DNA of 9,235 bases from Clostridia bacterium (lineage in GTDB: Bacteria; Bacillota_A; Clostridia; Christensenellales; Aristaeellaceae): the NCBI GenBank assembly GCA_900754775.1, contig CAAEDZ010000177.1, positions 1 through 9,235 of the forward strand, written 5' to 3'. Position 1 is the first letter of the stretch. The number at the start of each line of letters is the position of its first letter. Below are positions 1-5,913 of the stretch, one piece after another. Below the pieces are notes generated by a model that was not told the DNA's origin, did not search any database, and saw nothing but the letters and a program-made list of their open reading frames with translations. The translations under genes were made by a program, and so were the position numbers.

Positions 1-665
1 AGGTTCTGCGGCGTATCCACCTGCTGCACCACGCCGTCCTTCATTACCACAATGCGGTCGCCCATGGTCATGGCTTCCGTCTGGTCGTGCGTTACATAAA
101 TAAAGGTGGTGGCCAGCTTCTGGTGCAGCTTGATGATCTCGGTGCGCATGCTGGTGCGGAGCTTGGCGTCCAGGTTGGACAGAGGCTCGTCCAGCAGGAA
201 GACGGCCGGGTTGCGCACCATGGCGCGGCCCAGGGCCACGCGCTGGCGCTGGCCGCCGGAAAGCGCGGCGGGCTTGCGGTTGAGAAGCTGTTCGATGCCG
301 AGGATCTTCGCCGCCTCGCGCACGCGGCGGTCGATCTCCGCCTTGGGCGTCTTGCGCAGTTTGAGGGCGAAGGCCATGTTGTTGTAGACGGTCATGTGCG
401 GATAGAGGGCGTAATTCTGAAAGACCATGGCGATATCGCGGTCCTTGGGCAGCACGTTGTTGACCAGCTTGCCGTCGATGTACAGTTCGCCCTTGGTGAT
501 CTCCTCCAATCCGGCGACCATGCGCAGCGTGGTGGACTTGCCGCAGCCCGAAGGGCCGACCAGCACCACGAATTCCTTGTCCTCGATTTCCAGATTGAAA
601 TCCTTGACGGCGGTGACGTCGCCGGGATAGACCTTCCAGATGTTGCGCAGCGACAGGCTTGCCAT
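1..665 (-). CDS. Sugar ABC transporter ATP-binding protein, MalK/MsmK/UgpC type (3' end cut by window edge)
   Basis: This is the cytoplasmic ATPase that would power a binding-protein-dependent carbohydrate importer. The visible 221 codons contain the complete ABC motor set. The Walker A motif GPSGCGKST is at residues 37-45, and the Q-loop [12 protein letters not shown] is at 80-91. The signature [14 protein letters not shown] is at 135-148, followed by Walker B with D-loop [10 protein letters not shown] at 157-166 and the switch histidine in THDQ at 192-195. The exact signature and D-loop wording is typical of the MalK/MsmK/UgpC subfamily, whose members have a C-terminal regulatory OB-like domain; that part (about 140 residues) lies beyond the left edge. 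The ATG at 665 is preceded by AGGAGGT (674-680) at 8 nt. It has its own promoter, so it may be a stand-alone ATPase shared by several permeases, as MsmX is in Bacillus. This cannot be tested here, and the substrate is unknown. Confidence 0.93.
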   Translation of the reverse strand, partial: MASLSLRNIWKVYPGDVTAVKDFNLEIEDKEFVVLVGPSGCGKSTTLRMVAGLEEITKGELYIDGKLVNNVLPKDRDIAMVFQNYALYPHMTVYNNMAFALKLRKTPKAEIDRRVREAAKILGIEQLLNRKPAALSGGQRQRVALGRAMVRNPAVFLLDEPLSNLDAKLRTSMRTEIIKLHQKLATTFIYVTHDQTEAMTMGDRIVVMKDGVVQQVDTPQN

Positions 666-713
666 GCGTTCTGACCTCCTTTGGCGTCGTTGAGGGGATA
701 TTGCCACGTTTTC

Positions 714-722
714 ATTATAACA
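714..722 (-). promoter_or_regulatory. Extended -10 promoter of the ABC ATPase gene
   Basis: On the minus strand the sequence reads TGT-TATAAT, a consensus -10 hexamer (714-719) with an extended TGn element (720-722). No good -35 lies 17 nt upstream (TGGCGC at 737-742), as is common for extended -10 promoters. Transcription would start near 707, leaving a leader of about 40 nt before the ATG at 665. A perfect 10-bp palindrome (ACAAATTTGT, 720-729) abuts the -10 and could be an operator. Confidence 0.6.
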
Positions 723-796
723 AATTTGTAACGGGCGCGCCATTCGCGCAATCGCCAAAATGCCCTTGAGCGCTTTCTCCCCTTTGCCGAGCGCGC

Positions 797-830
797 AAAA
801 AACGGGGACCTGCTTTTTCAGCAAGTCCCC
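797..830 (-). terminator. Rho-independent terminator of the yfbR-araD operon
   Basis: The stem GGGGAC (804-809) pairs with GTCCCC (825-830). It continues after one C/A mismatch with TGCT (811-814) paired to AGCA (820-823), around a 5-nt loop. On the minus strand the hairpin is followed by six T residues (802-797). The orientation therefore fits transcripts coming from araD, whose stop is about 105 nt upstream. It also insulates the ABC ATPase gene downstream on the same strand. Confidence 0.85.
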
Positions 831-838
831 GACGGAGC

Positions 839-870
839 CAATTTGCGCCCGCCTCTTGTGAAGCAAATTG
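839..870. repeat. 8-bp inverted repeat in the araD 3' region
   Basis: CAATTTGC (839-846) and its exact reverse complement GCAAATTG (863-870) flank a 16-nt spacer, just before the araD terminator on the minus strand. It could be a weak secondary hairpin in the 3' untranslated region, or chance. There is no U-tract next to it. The rest of the gap 831-935 shows nothing recognisable. Confidence 0.3.
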
Positions 871-935
871 CGCAGAGTTCCAAAAAGAAGGGGCAAAAGT
901 CGTCAAAATCAGGTTATTTTCCCCGCGCGGCAGGC

Positions 936-1628
936 TCAGTTCTGGCCGTAGTAGGCGTTGGGGCCGTGCTTGCGCAAAAAGTGCTTGTCGCTGATGTGGC
1001 TGGGCAGGGGGCCGGCGGCGGGGTTGAGCGCGCGCGTCATCAGCGCCATTTTGGACAGCTCCTCCAGCACCACGGCGTTGTAGACGGCGTCCGCGCCGTT
1101 CTTGCCCCAGGTGAAGGGGCCGTGGCCGTTGGCCAGCACGCCGGGGGTGTGCATGGGGTTCTTGCCCTTGAAGGCCTCGATGATGACCTTGCCGGTGTTG
1201 CCCTCGTAGTCCTCCTCGGTCTCCTCGGGGGTCAGAAAGCGGGTGACGGGAACTTCGCCGTGGAAGTAGTCGGCGTGGGTGGTGCCCATGCAGGGGATGG
1301 CAAGGCCCGCCTGCGCCCAGGCGGTGGCGCAGGTGGAGTGGGTATGCACCATGCCGCCGACCTCCTCAAAGGCGCGGTAGATGGCCAGATGCGTGGGCGC
1401 GTCCGTGGAGGGGCGGTAGCCCTCGGAAAGCACTTCGCCCGTTTCCAGAGACTGGATGACCATCATCTCCGGCTTGAGTTCCTCATAGGGTACGCCGCTG
1501 GGCTTGATGGCCATGACGCCCTTTTCGCGATCGACCTCGGAGACGTTGCCCCAGGTGTAGACGATCAACTTGCGGTGAAACAGTTCCATGTTGGCTTCGT
1601 AGACGCGCTCCTTCAGCTTGCGGTACAT
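936..1628 (-). CDS. araD: L-ribulose-5-phosphate 4-epimerase
   Basis: This zinc-dependent class II aldolase-fold enzyme interconverts L-ribulose 5-phosphate and D-xylulose 5-phosphate, linking L-arabinose (or L-ascorbate/L-xylulose) breakdown to the pentose phosphate pathway. It has 230 residues, close to the E. coli AraD length of 231, and aligns without large gaps. Visible hallmarks are TWGNVS (25-30), KPSG (42-45), the zinc ligands H95 and H97 in VHTHS plus H169 in NGHGPF, GTTHADYF with the catalytic Asp120 (115-122), and the C-terminal LRKHGPNAYYGQ with Tyr227, equivalent to the catalytic Tyr229 of E. coli. The ATG at 1628 has AGGAGG (1637-1642) 8 nt upstream. It lies 15 nt downstream of the deoxynucleotidase gene in one operon. 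No araA or araB is in the window, so it could instead serve as an UlaF/SgbE paralogue; the sequence does not separate these. Confidence 0.95.
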   Translation of the reverse strand: MYRKLKERVYEANMELFHRKLIVYTWGNVSEVDREKGVMAIKPSGVPYEELKPEMMVIQSLETGEVLSEGYRPSTDAPTHLAIYRAFEEVGGMVHTHSTCATAWAQAGLAIPCMGTTHADYFHGEVPVTRFLTPEETEEDYEGNTGKVIIEAFKGKNPMHTPGVLANGHGPFTWGKNGADAVYNAVVLEELSKMALMTRALNPAAGPLPSHISDKHFLRKHGPNAYYGQN

Positions 1629-1643
1629 GGGTATTCCCTCCTT

Positions 1644-2222
1644 TTAGTTCAAAGCGTCGAGCGGCAGCATGAAGCTCGGCGCAAATTCCCGCATGAAATC
1701 CTCGGCCTCCGGCATGTTCATCTGCGAGATCGAGGCGCGGATGTTCTCCTGCGCGGTGAGGAACTCGCGGTTGCCGTAGCCATACTCTTCCAGACACTTG
1801 ACGTAGGCGCTGATGCGGTCGGCCGCCTTGACGATGCGCCACTCGTAGCTCTCCTCGTCGGGAAAGAGCAGGGCGCGGAAGTCCTCCTTCATATCCTCGG
1901 GCAGGTATTCCAGCAGCTTTTCCGAGGCCATGCGCTCGATTTCCTTGTAGGCGTCGCGGATGCCGGGGTTGAAGTACTTGATGGGCGAGGCGAGATCCCC
2001 GGTGATGACCTCGGCGGCCTCGTGGTAGAGGGCGTAGAGCAATACCTTTTCCACATCCACACTTCCCCCGTAGCGGCGGTTTTTGTACATGGCCAGCGCG
2101 TGGGCGATCATCGTCACCTGCAGGGAGTGTTCCTGATCGTTCTCCTCGCGGGTATTGTGGCGCAGACCCCAGCGCTTGATGAGCTTCATGCGGGCCATGT
2201 AGGCGTAAAAGTGGTGCTGCAA
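1644..2222 (-). CDS. yfbR: YfbR-type HD-domain 5'-deoxynucleotidase
   Basis: This protein matches E. coli YfbR over its full length (192 versus 199 residues). YfbR is a cytoplasmic metal-dependent phosphohydrolase that removes the 5' phosphate from deoxynucleoside monophosphates. Conserved blocks are the N-terminal FYAYMARMKLIKRW, R25-x-EN, EHSLQV with metal ligand H32, the HD-equivalent site YH-E-AAEV (66-72), TGDLASPIKYFN, and VKAADRISAYVKCLEE, which carries the second conserved Asp. The HD pair reads His67-Glu68 (CAC GAG, nt 2019-2024) where E. coli has His-Asp. The start is a TTG at 2222. It is chosen because GGGAGGT (2229-2235) lies 6 nt upstream and because the family's N-terminal HF-A---R block would be lost from the next in-frame ATG (residue 9). 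It is the first gene of an operon with araD, 15 nt apart. The function is assigned from the family; the Glu substitution leaves activity slightly uncertain. Confidence 0.88.
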   Translation of the reverse strand: MQHHFYAYMARMKLIKRWGLRHNTREENDQEHSLQVTMIAHALAMYKNRRYGGSVDVEKVLLYALYHEAAEVITGDLASPIKYFNPGIRDAYKEIERMASEKLLEYLPEDMKEDFRALLFPDEESYEWRIVKAADRISAYVKCLEEYGYGNREFLTAQENIRASISQMNMPEAEDFMREFAPSFMLPLDALN

Positions 2223-2270
2223 CGATCTACCTCCCGGAAAATGGGCGCGCTTCGCCCTTTGTATGGAACG

Positions 2271-2299
2271 ATTATACCATTTCGCGCGTCAAAGCGCAA
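2271..2299 (-). promoter_or_regulatory. Promoter of the yfbR-araD operon
   Basis: On the minus strand, TTGCGC (2294-2299) is followed after exactly 17 nt by a consensus TATAAT (2271-2276). The -10 is preceded by TGG, giving an extended -10. The start site would be near 2264, about 40 nt upstream of the TTG start codon. The promoter diverges from the cdaA promoter. Confidence 0.75.
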
Positions 2300-2308
2300 G
2301 GCATGCTC

Positions 2309-2394
2309 TTTTTCGCAAAGGGGAATATTTTCCGCCCCGAGCCCCGGGTTGGGAAAAAAACTGGACTTTTGCGAAAAATGCTTTGGTTTTGCGA
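2309..2394. repeat. TTTGCGAAAAA inverted repeat in the divergent promoter region
   Basis: TTTTTCGCAAA (2309-2319) is the exact reverse complement of TTTGCGAAAAA (2368-2378), 59 bp apart centre to centre. A shortened direct copy, TTTTGCGA, recurs at 2387-2394, 20 bp (about two helical turns) from the same bases at 2367-2374, and it overlaps the cdaA -35/spacer. Both predicted transcripts start outside the pair, so an RNA hairpin is unlikely. Binding of a shared regulator at the DNA level is plausible but unproven. Confidence 0.4.
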
Positions 2395-2411
2395 CGGTTT
2401 TGTATTATAAT
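2383..2411 (+). promoter_or_regulatory. Promoter of the cdaA operon
   Basis: TTGGTT (2383-2388) and a perfect TATAAT (2406-2411) are separated by 17 nt. Transcription would begin near 2418, about 26 nt before the cdaA ATG. That leader is too short for a riboswitch; no ydaO-type c-di-AMP element precedes the gene. Confidence 0.75.
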
Positions 2412-2443
2412 AGAGAGTGAGTACCAGAAGGCAGGAGGGAGGT

Positions 2444-3352
2444 ATGCTCATGGCGCAGATCAGCACTTTTTTGCGGGACGTGGGCGCCCTGTTCACCAAC
2501 CTCTTTTTGCAGCCGGATTGGCGCAACGTGTTCGACGTGGCGGTCATGACGGTGCTGATCTACTACGTAATCAAGTTGCTCATCCACACGCGGGCGAGCG
2601 CCGTGTTCAAGGGCATCGCCGTGGTGCTGGTGTTTGCCTGGATATCCGATATACTGCAGCTCAACGCCCTCAACTGGCTGTTGCAGCAGATCATCAGCAT
2701 GGGGCTTCTGGTGCTGGTAATCATGTTCCAGCCGGAACTGCGCCGCGGCCTTGAACAGCTGGGGCGCTCGAAGTGGTCGCGCCACATGTTCACCTCCGCG
2801 CGCAAGCAGCGCCTGCGGGATGTGGACAATCTCGTTCAGGAAGTGGTGCGGGCGCTGAACAACATGTCCAGAAAGCGCATCGGCGCCCTGATCGTCTTTG
2901 AACGGCACACGGGGCTGGCGGACGTCATCGACTCCGGCACCGTCATCGACGGCGAGATCTCCGCGCCGCTGATCGAGAACATCTTCGAGCCGAACACGCC
3001 TTTGCACGATGGCGCCGTGATCGTGCGCGGCGAGCGCATCGTGGCCGCGGCCTGCATTTTGCAGCTCACCGACGACCACTCCCTCTCCCGCGAACTGGGC
3101 ACGCGCCACCGCGCCGCCATCGGCATCACCGAATCGACCGACGCGGTGAGCGTCATCGTCTCCGAGGAGACGGGCATCATCTCCATGGCGCGGGACGGCA
3201 AACTGACCCGCTATCTGGACACCAAATCCTTAAGCATCCTGCTGACCGAGCTGTTCCTGCCCGACGACCTGCCGCCGGCGTGGCTCTCTTCGCATTCGTC
3301 CCTGTTCGGCGCGCGCGACAAAAAGCAGAAGGAGGATAGCGATGAAAAATAA
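2444..3352 (+). CDS. cdaA: Membrane diadenylate cyclase CdaA (DacA/YbbP)
   Basis: This enzyme condenses two ATP into cyclic di-AMP, the second messenger controlling potassium/osmolyte uptake and cell-wall homeostasis in Gram-positive bacteria. The 302-residue protein has three N-terminal membrane segments (about 29-47, 56-74 and 82-97), then the family linker IMFQPELRRGLEQLGR, then the cytoplasmic DAC domain. Both catalytic motifs are intact: DGA in PLHDGAVIV (189-191) and RHR in GTRHRAAIG (221-223). The open frame reaches a GTG at 2417, but that codon sits at the predicted transcription start. The ATG at 2444 follows AGGAGG (2433-2438) by 5 nt; ATG 2450 is also possible, using the second GGAGG at 2438-2442. 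The C-terminus ends in a charged K/E/D tail. It overlaps cdaR by 11 nt, indicating translational coupling, as expected because CdaR binds and modulates CdaA. Confidence 0.96.
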   Translation: MLMAQISTFLRDVGALFTNLFLQPDWRNVFDVAVMTVLIYYVIKLLIHTRASAVFKGIAVVLVFAWISDILQLNALNWLLQQIISMGLLVLVIMFQPELRRGLEQLGRSKWSRHMFTSARKQRLRDVDNLVQEVVRALNNMSRKRIGALIVFERHTGLADVIDSGTVIDGEISAPLIENIFEPNTPLHDGAVIVRGERIVAAACILQLTDDHSLSRELGTRHRAAIGITESTDAVSVIVSEETGIISMARDGKLTRYLDTKSLSILLTELFLPDDLPPAWLSSHSSLFGARDKKQKEDSDEK

Positions 3353-4631
3353 GCTGCTCACCCTCCTCAAGCGCTTTGGCAAGGCTTTCTGGGGTTCTCT
3401 TTCCCACAATCTGGGATTGAAGCTGCTGGCGCTTTTGCTGGCCATCCTCCTGTGGAGCTACGTGGTCTCCTCCAACCCCTCCATCACCCGCACCAAGGAC
3501 ATCAACGGTCTGACGGCCTATTTGAGCAACGAATCCACGCTCAATGCCAACCGTCTGGCCCTCGCCAGCGACCCCACCGAGGCGCTGGGCGGAATTTCCG
3601 TGCGGCTGGAGGTGCCTCAGTCCAGCTACGCGCTGGCGAACGCGGACAACGTGCAGGTGACGCTGGACCTTTCCAGCGTGCGCGCGGCGGGCACGCAGGA
3701 AGTACCGCTGCGGGCCACCACCAGCTATGGCCGGGTGACGAGCATCGTGCCCGACTCCATCAAGCTGGAATTTGAGACCTATGACTCGCGCTCCGTGCCC
3801 GTCAACGCCGCCGTCAGCGGCGAACAGACGGAGGGCATGTGGTACAACATCAATCGCCTCAACCCGGAGGAACTGGTCATCAGCGGCCCCTCCAGCGTGG
3901 TGCAGACCGTGGCTTCCGCCTATGTCTACGCCGACGTCACCGGCCGCGAAAGCTCCTACGTCACTGCGGCGCGTTTCGTGCTTCTGGACTACTCCGGCGA
4001 GGAGATACCGCAGACGCTTTTGAGCAGCTCTTCCAGCTCCATCACCGTGGGCGTGGACGTCTACCCCACGCGCGAACTGCCCATCTCCACCGCCATCGAG
4101 GACGTGGTGCAGGGCACGCCCGCCGAGGGTTACGAGGTAACGGGCGTCTCCATCCAGCCGCAGAGCGTCACCGTAGCCGCCGACAAACAGCTGCTTGAGA
4201 GCCTTACCGAGCTGCTCATCCAGCCGGTCGACGTCGAGGGCGCGAGCCAGACCTTCTCCCAGCGCACGCGCATCGTCGCCCTCAACGATTTTATGGACAT
4301 CTCCACCGAGCAGGTATACGTCACTGTCACCATTGAGGAAGTGCGCGCCACCGCCTGGGCGGACGTGGAGCTGGTGTTCACCAACTACCCGGATGACATG
4401 ACCTGTACCTTTACCGACGCGGACTTCCGCGTGCAGGTGAGCGGCCCGGCCAGCCGTGTAGCGGCGCTTGAGGAGAGCGGCGTGGAGGCTGTAGTCGATT
4501 TAAGCGGCCTTACTGCCGGGGAATACACGCTGCCCATCTCGGTGGACGAAACGCTCTACCCGGATATGACGCTGACGTTCGAGCCGGCGAACGTGGAAGT
4601 GCGGCTGGACAGTACGTCCGGCATGGAATAA
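3342..4631 (+). CDS. cdaR: CdaA regulatory protein CdaR, YbbR-domain protein
   Basis: This is the extracytoplasmic partner of the diadenylate cyclase, anchored by one N-terminal membrane helix (LGLKLLALLLAILLWSYVV, about 24-42). The preceding residues are basic, so the rest is predicted outside the membrane. About 385 residues follow, rich in beta-strand-forming residues, and divide into what look like four YbbR repeats (about 52-140, 145-230, 234-325 and 330-425). The repeats recur with patterns such as V-P-V-x-A-x-V-S-G, the -PEELVISGPSSVV- type linker, and ---VTV--DL/VEVRLD. B. subtilis CdaR also has four YbbR domains, so the length of 429 residues is ordinary. The ATG at 3342 follows AAGGAGG (3329-3335) by 6 nt and overlaps the end of cdaA. 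Repeat boundaries are estimates by eye. Confidence 0.92.
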   Translation: MKNKLLTLLKRFGKAFWGSLSHNLGLKLLALLLAILLWSYVVSSNPSITRTKDINGLTAYLSNESTLNANRLALASDPTEALGGISVRLEVPQSSYALANADNVQVTLDLSSVRAAGTQEVPLRATTSYGRVTSIVPDSIKLEFETYDSRSVPVNAAVSGEQTEGMWYNINRLNPEELVISGPSSVVQTVASAYVYADVTGRESSYVTAARFVLLDYSGEEIPQTLLSSSSSSITVGVDVYPTRELPISTAIEDVVQGTPAEGYEVTGVSIQPQSVTVAADKQLLESLTELLIQPVDVEGASQTFSQRTRIVALNDFMDISTEQVYVTVTIEEVRATAWADVELVFTNYPDDMTCTFTDADFRVQVSGPASRVAALEESGVEAVVDLSGLTAGEYTLPISVDETLYPDMTLTFEPANVEVRLDSTSGME

Positions 4632-4649
4632 TGGATCACGGAGGCAACA

Positions 4650-5237
4650 ATGGCGGCAAACAGCTTTGCAGATACAGTGGTAAACGGCATGCTCAGCTGG
4701 CTGAAGGGCTTTGCCAGCTGGGTGCTGCGGCTGTTTGACCTGGCCGGCAGCGGCGGCGTATCGCCGCTGGAATGGCTGTCGGAACACTGGTCGCAGCTTC
4801 TGATCATCCTGCTCATCGTCGGCGTGGCGGCGGACATCATCGTCTGGCTGATCCGCTGGCGGCCCTACTGGGTGTGGTTTCGCAAAAAGCGCATCGTCGT
4901 GGATGACAAGGAGTTCTTTGAAAGCGACGCCGATGTGCCCAGGCCGCGCCCTGACACCATCGTCCAGCGGCAGGAGACGCGCAAGGTGCCCGTGCGCCCG
5001 CCGCGTGCGAAAAGTGCCGCTCGCAGGCCGCGGCGCGTGAGCGACGTGCCGCCGCCGCGGCCGGACGTTTTCGAGGACGAACTTTTCAGGATCAAGCCCG
5101 CCAAGGGGACGCGCAGGGTGCAGGAGGACGCCGTGTTCAACGTCAGCGACCTGCCCGGCGCGCAAAAGGAGAAAAAGCGCCCGGCGCCGAAAAAGCGCGA
5201 CGAGCGCAAGGAGGACGACCTGTTTGATATCCACTGA
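4650..5237 (+). CDS. Unrecognised single-pass membrane protein with a charged, motif-repeating tail
   Basis: I do not recognise this 195-residue protein. Residues 10-32 could form an amphipathic helix rich in W, L and F. A single hydrophobic segment (about 48-69) is followed by the basic stretch RWRPYWVWFRKKR (69-81), which puts the C-terminal half in the cytoplasm by the positive-inside rule. Residues 93-195 look disordered: proline/arginine-rich with alternating acidic patches. Within them a motif E-D-x-[LV]-F-x-[IV] occurs three times: EDELFRI (142-148), EDAVFNV (159-165) and EDDLFDI (188-194, almost the C-terminus). The ATG at 4650 has GGAGG (4640-4644) 5 nt upstream and lies 18 nt after cdaR. 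Its own last codons contain the ribosome-binding site and TTG start of the next gene, so the two are tightly coupled. Adaptor or scaffold function is an inference from architecture only. It takes the place normally held by glmM. Confidence 0.82.
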   Translation: MAANSFADTVVNGMLSWLKGFASWVLRLFDLAGSGGVSPLEWLSEHWSQLLIILLIVGVAADIIVWLIRWRPYWVWFRKKRIVVDDKEFFESDADVPRPRPDTIVQRQETRKVPVRPPRAKSAARRPRRVSDVPPPRPDVFEDELFRIKPAKGTRRVQEDAVFNVSDLPGAQKEKKRPAPKKRDERKEDDLFDIH

Positions 5238-5913
5238 CTGGCTGCGTTCGGGGCGGCGCGTCAAGGTACTTGTCGGCCACTATGGCAGCGGCAAGACCGA
5301 ATTGGCGGTGAACATGGCGCTGGCGCTGCGCAAGAGCGCGCCGGTCATGCTCGTCGATCTGGACATCGTCAACCCCTTTTTCCGCAGCGCCGAGGTAAAG
5401 CCGCTGCTGGCGGAGCATGGCGTTGAGATTGTCTACCCGGCCTACGCGCTCTCGGGCGTGGACATACCCATTTTGCCGGCGGAGGTGGAGCGCGCCTTTA
5501 CCACGGACGGCTTCAGCGTGTTCGACGTGGGCGGGGACGACGACGGCGCGGTGGCGCTGGGGCGCTATCACGCGCAGTTTGCCGCCTGTCCGGCGGACGT
5601 GTATTTCGTGGTCAATCCCTTCCGCCCCCGCACATCGACGGTCGAACAGGCGCTTTGCCTGATGGAGGCCGTGGAGCGGCGCGCGCGCCTTGCCATCACC
5701 GGTCTGGCCGTCAACGCCAATCTCGGCGCGGAGACCTCGGCGGAAGAACTTCTGGCGGGGCGGGCGTTTATTGAGCGCCTTGCGGAGAAAAGCGGCCTGC
5801 CGGTGGCGTTCGAGGCGGGGCTGGAGAGCGTGCTGGAAGCGCTGCCGGAGCGGTGGCCGCGCCTGCCCATCCGCCGCTATCTCACCCCGGAATGGATGAA
5901 GTGGAATGAATAA
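5224..5913 (+). CDS. MinD/ParA-like P-loop ATPase of unknown role
   Basis: This 229-residue cytoplasmic nucleotide-binding protein belongs to the SIMIBI class (CobQ/CobB/MinD/ParA fold). Walker A is GHYGSGKTE at 18-26. The strand-2 motif VDLDIVNPFFRS (44-55) supplies the Asp45/Asp47 expected in MinD-type enzymes, and FDVGGDDDG (100-108) is the switch/Walker B-like DxGG motif. VNPFRP (at about 134-139) resembles the post-hydrolysis core of relatives. The lysine-rich deviant Walker A (KGGxGKT) of true ParA/MinD is absent, so dimerisation-type partitioning is not assured. From memory, relatives in Clostridia often lie beside 2-oxoacid:ferredoxin oxidoreductase genes, which are not seen here. The start is TTG at 5224, chosen because AAGGAGG (5208-5214) lies 9 nt upstream; it overlaps the preceding gene by 14 nt. 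The specific function is unknown. Confidence 0.85.
   Translation: MISTDWLRSGRRVKVLVGHYGSGKTELAVNMALALRKSAPVMLVDLDIVNPFFRSAEVKPLLAEHGVEIVYPAYALSGVDIPILPAEVERAFTTDGFSVFDVGGDDDGAVALGRYHAQFAACPADVYFVVNPFRPRTSTVEQALCLMEAVERRARLAITGLAVNANLGAETSAEELLAGRAFIERLAEKSGLPVAFEAGLESVLEALPERWPRLPIRRYLTPEWMKWNE

Noticed and set aside
715..906. Possible small minus-strand gene (63 codons) between the ABC ATPase and araD
   Set aside because: It runs straight through the terminator hairpin at 797-830 and into the ABC promoter, has no convincing ribosome-binding site and has no recognisable product.
2417..2419. GTG at 2417 as the cdaA start
   Set aside because: It coincides with the predicted transcription start and lies upstream of the AGGAGG sequence, which instead serves the ATG at 2444 (or 2450).
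843..2420. A 525-codon plus-strand open frame lying opposite araD and yfbR
   Set aside because: The minus strand encodes two clearly conserved enzymes here. The plus-strand product is a compositionally odd G/V/A/H-rich sequence with no recognisable domain. It crosses the terminator-side gap, both genes and the divergent promoter region. This is a typical antisense shadow in GC-rich DNA.
2412..2443. c-di-AMP (ydaO) riboswitch upstream of cdaA
   Set aside because: The predicted leader is only about 26 nt, far shorter than that riboswitch, and no matching structure lies upstream of the promoter.
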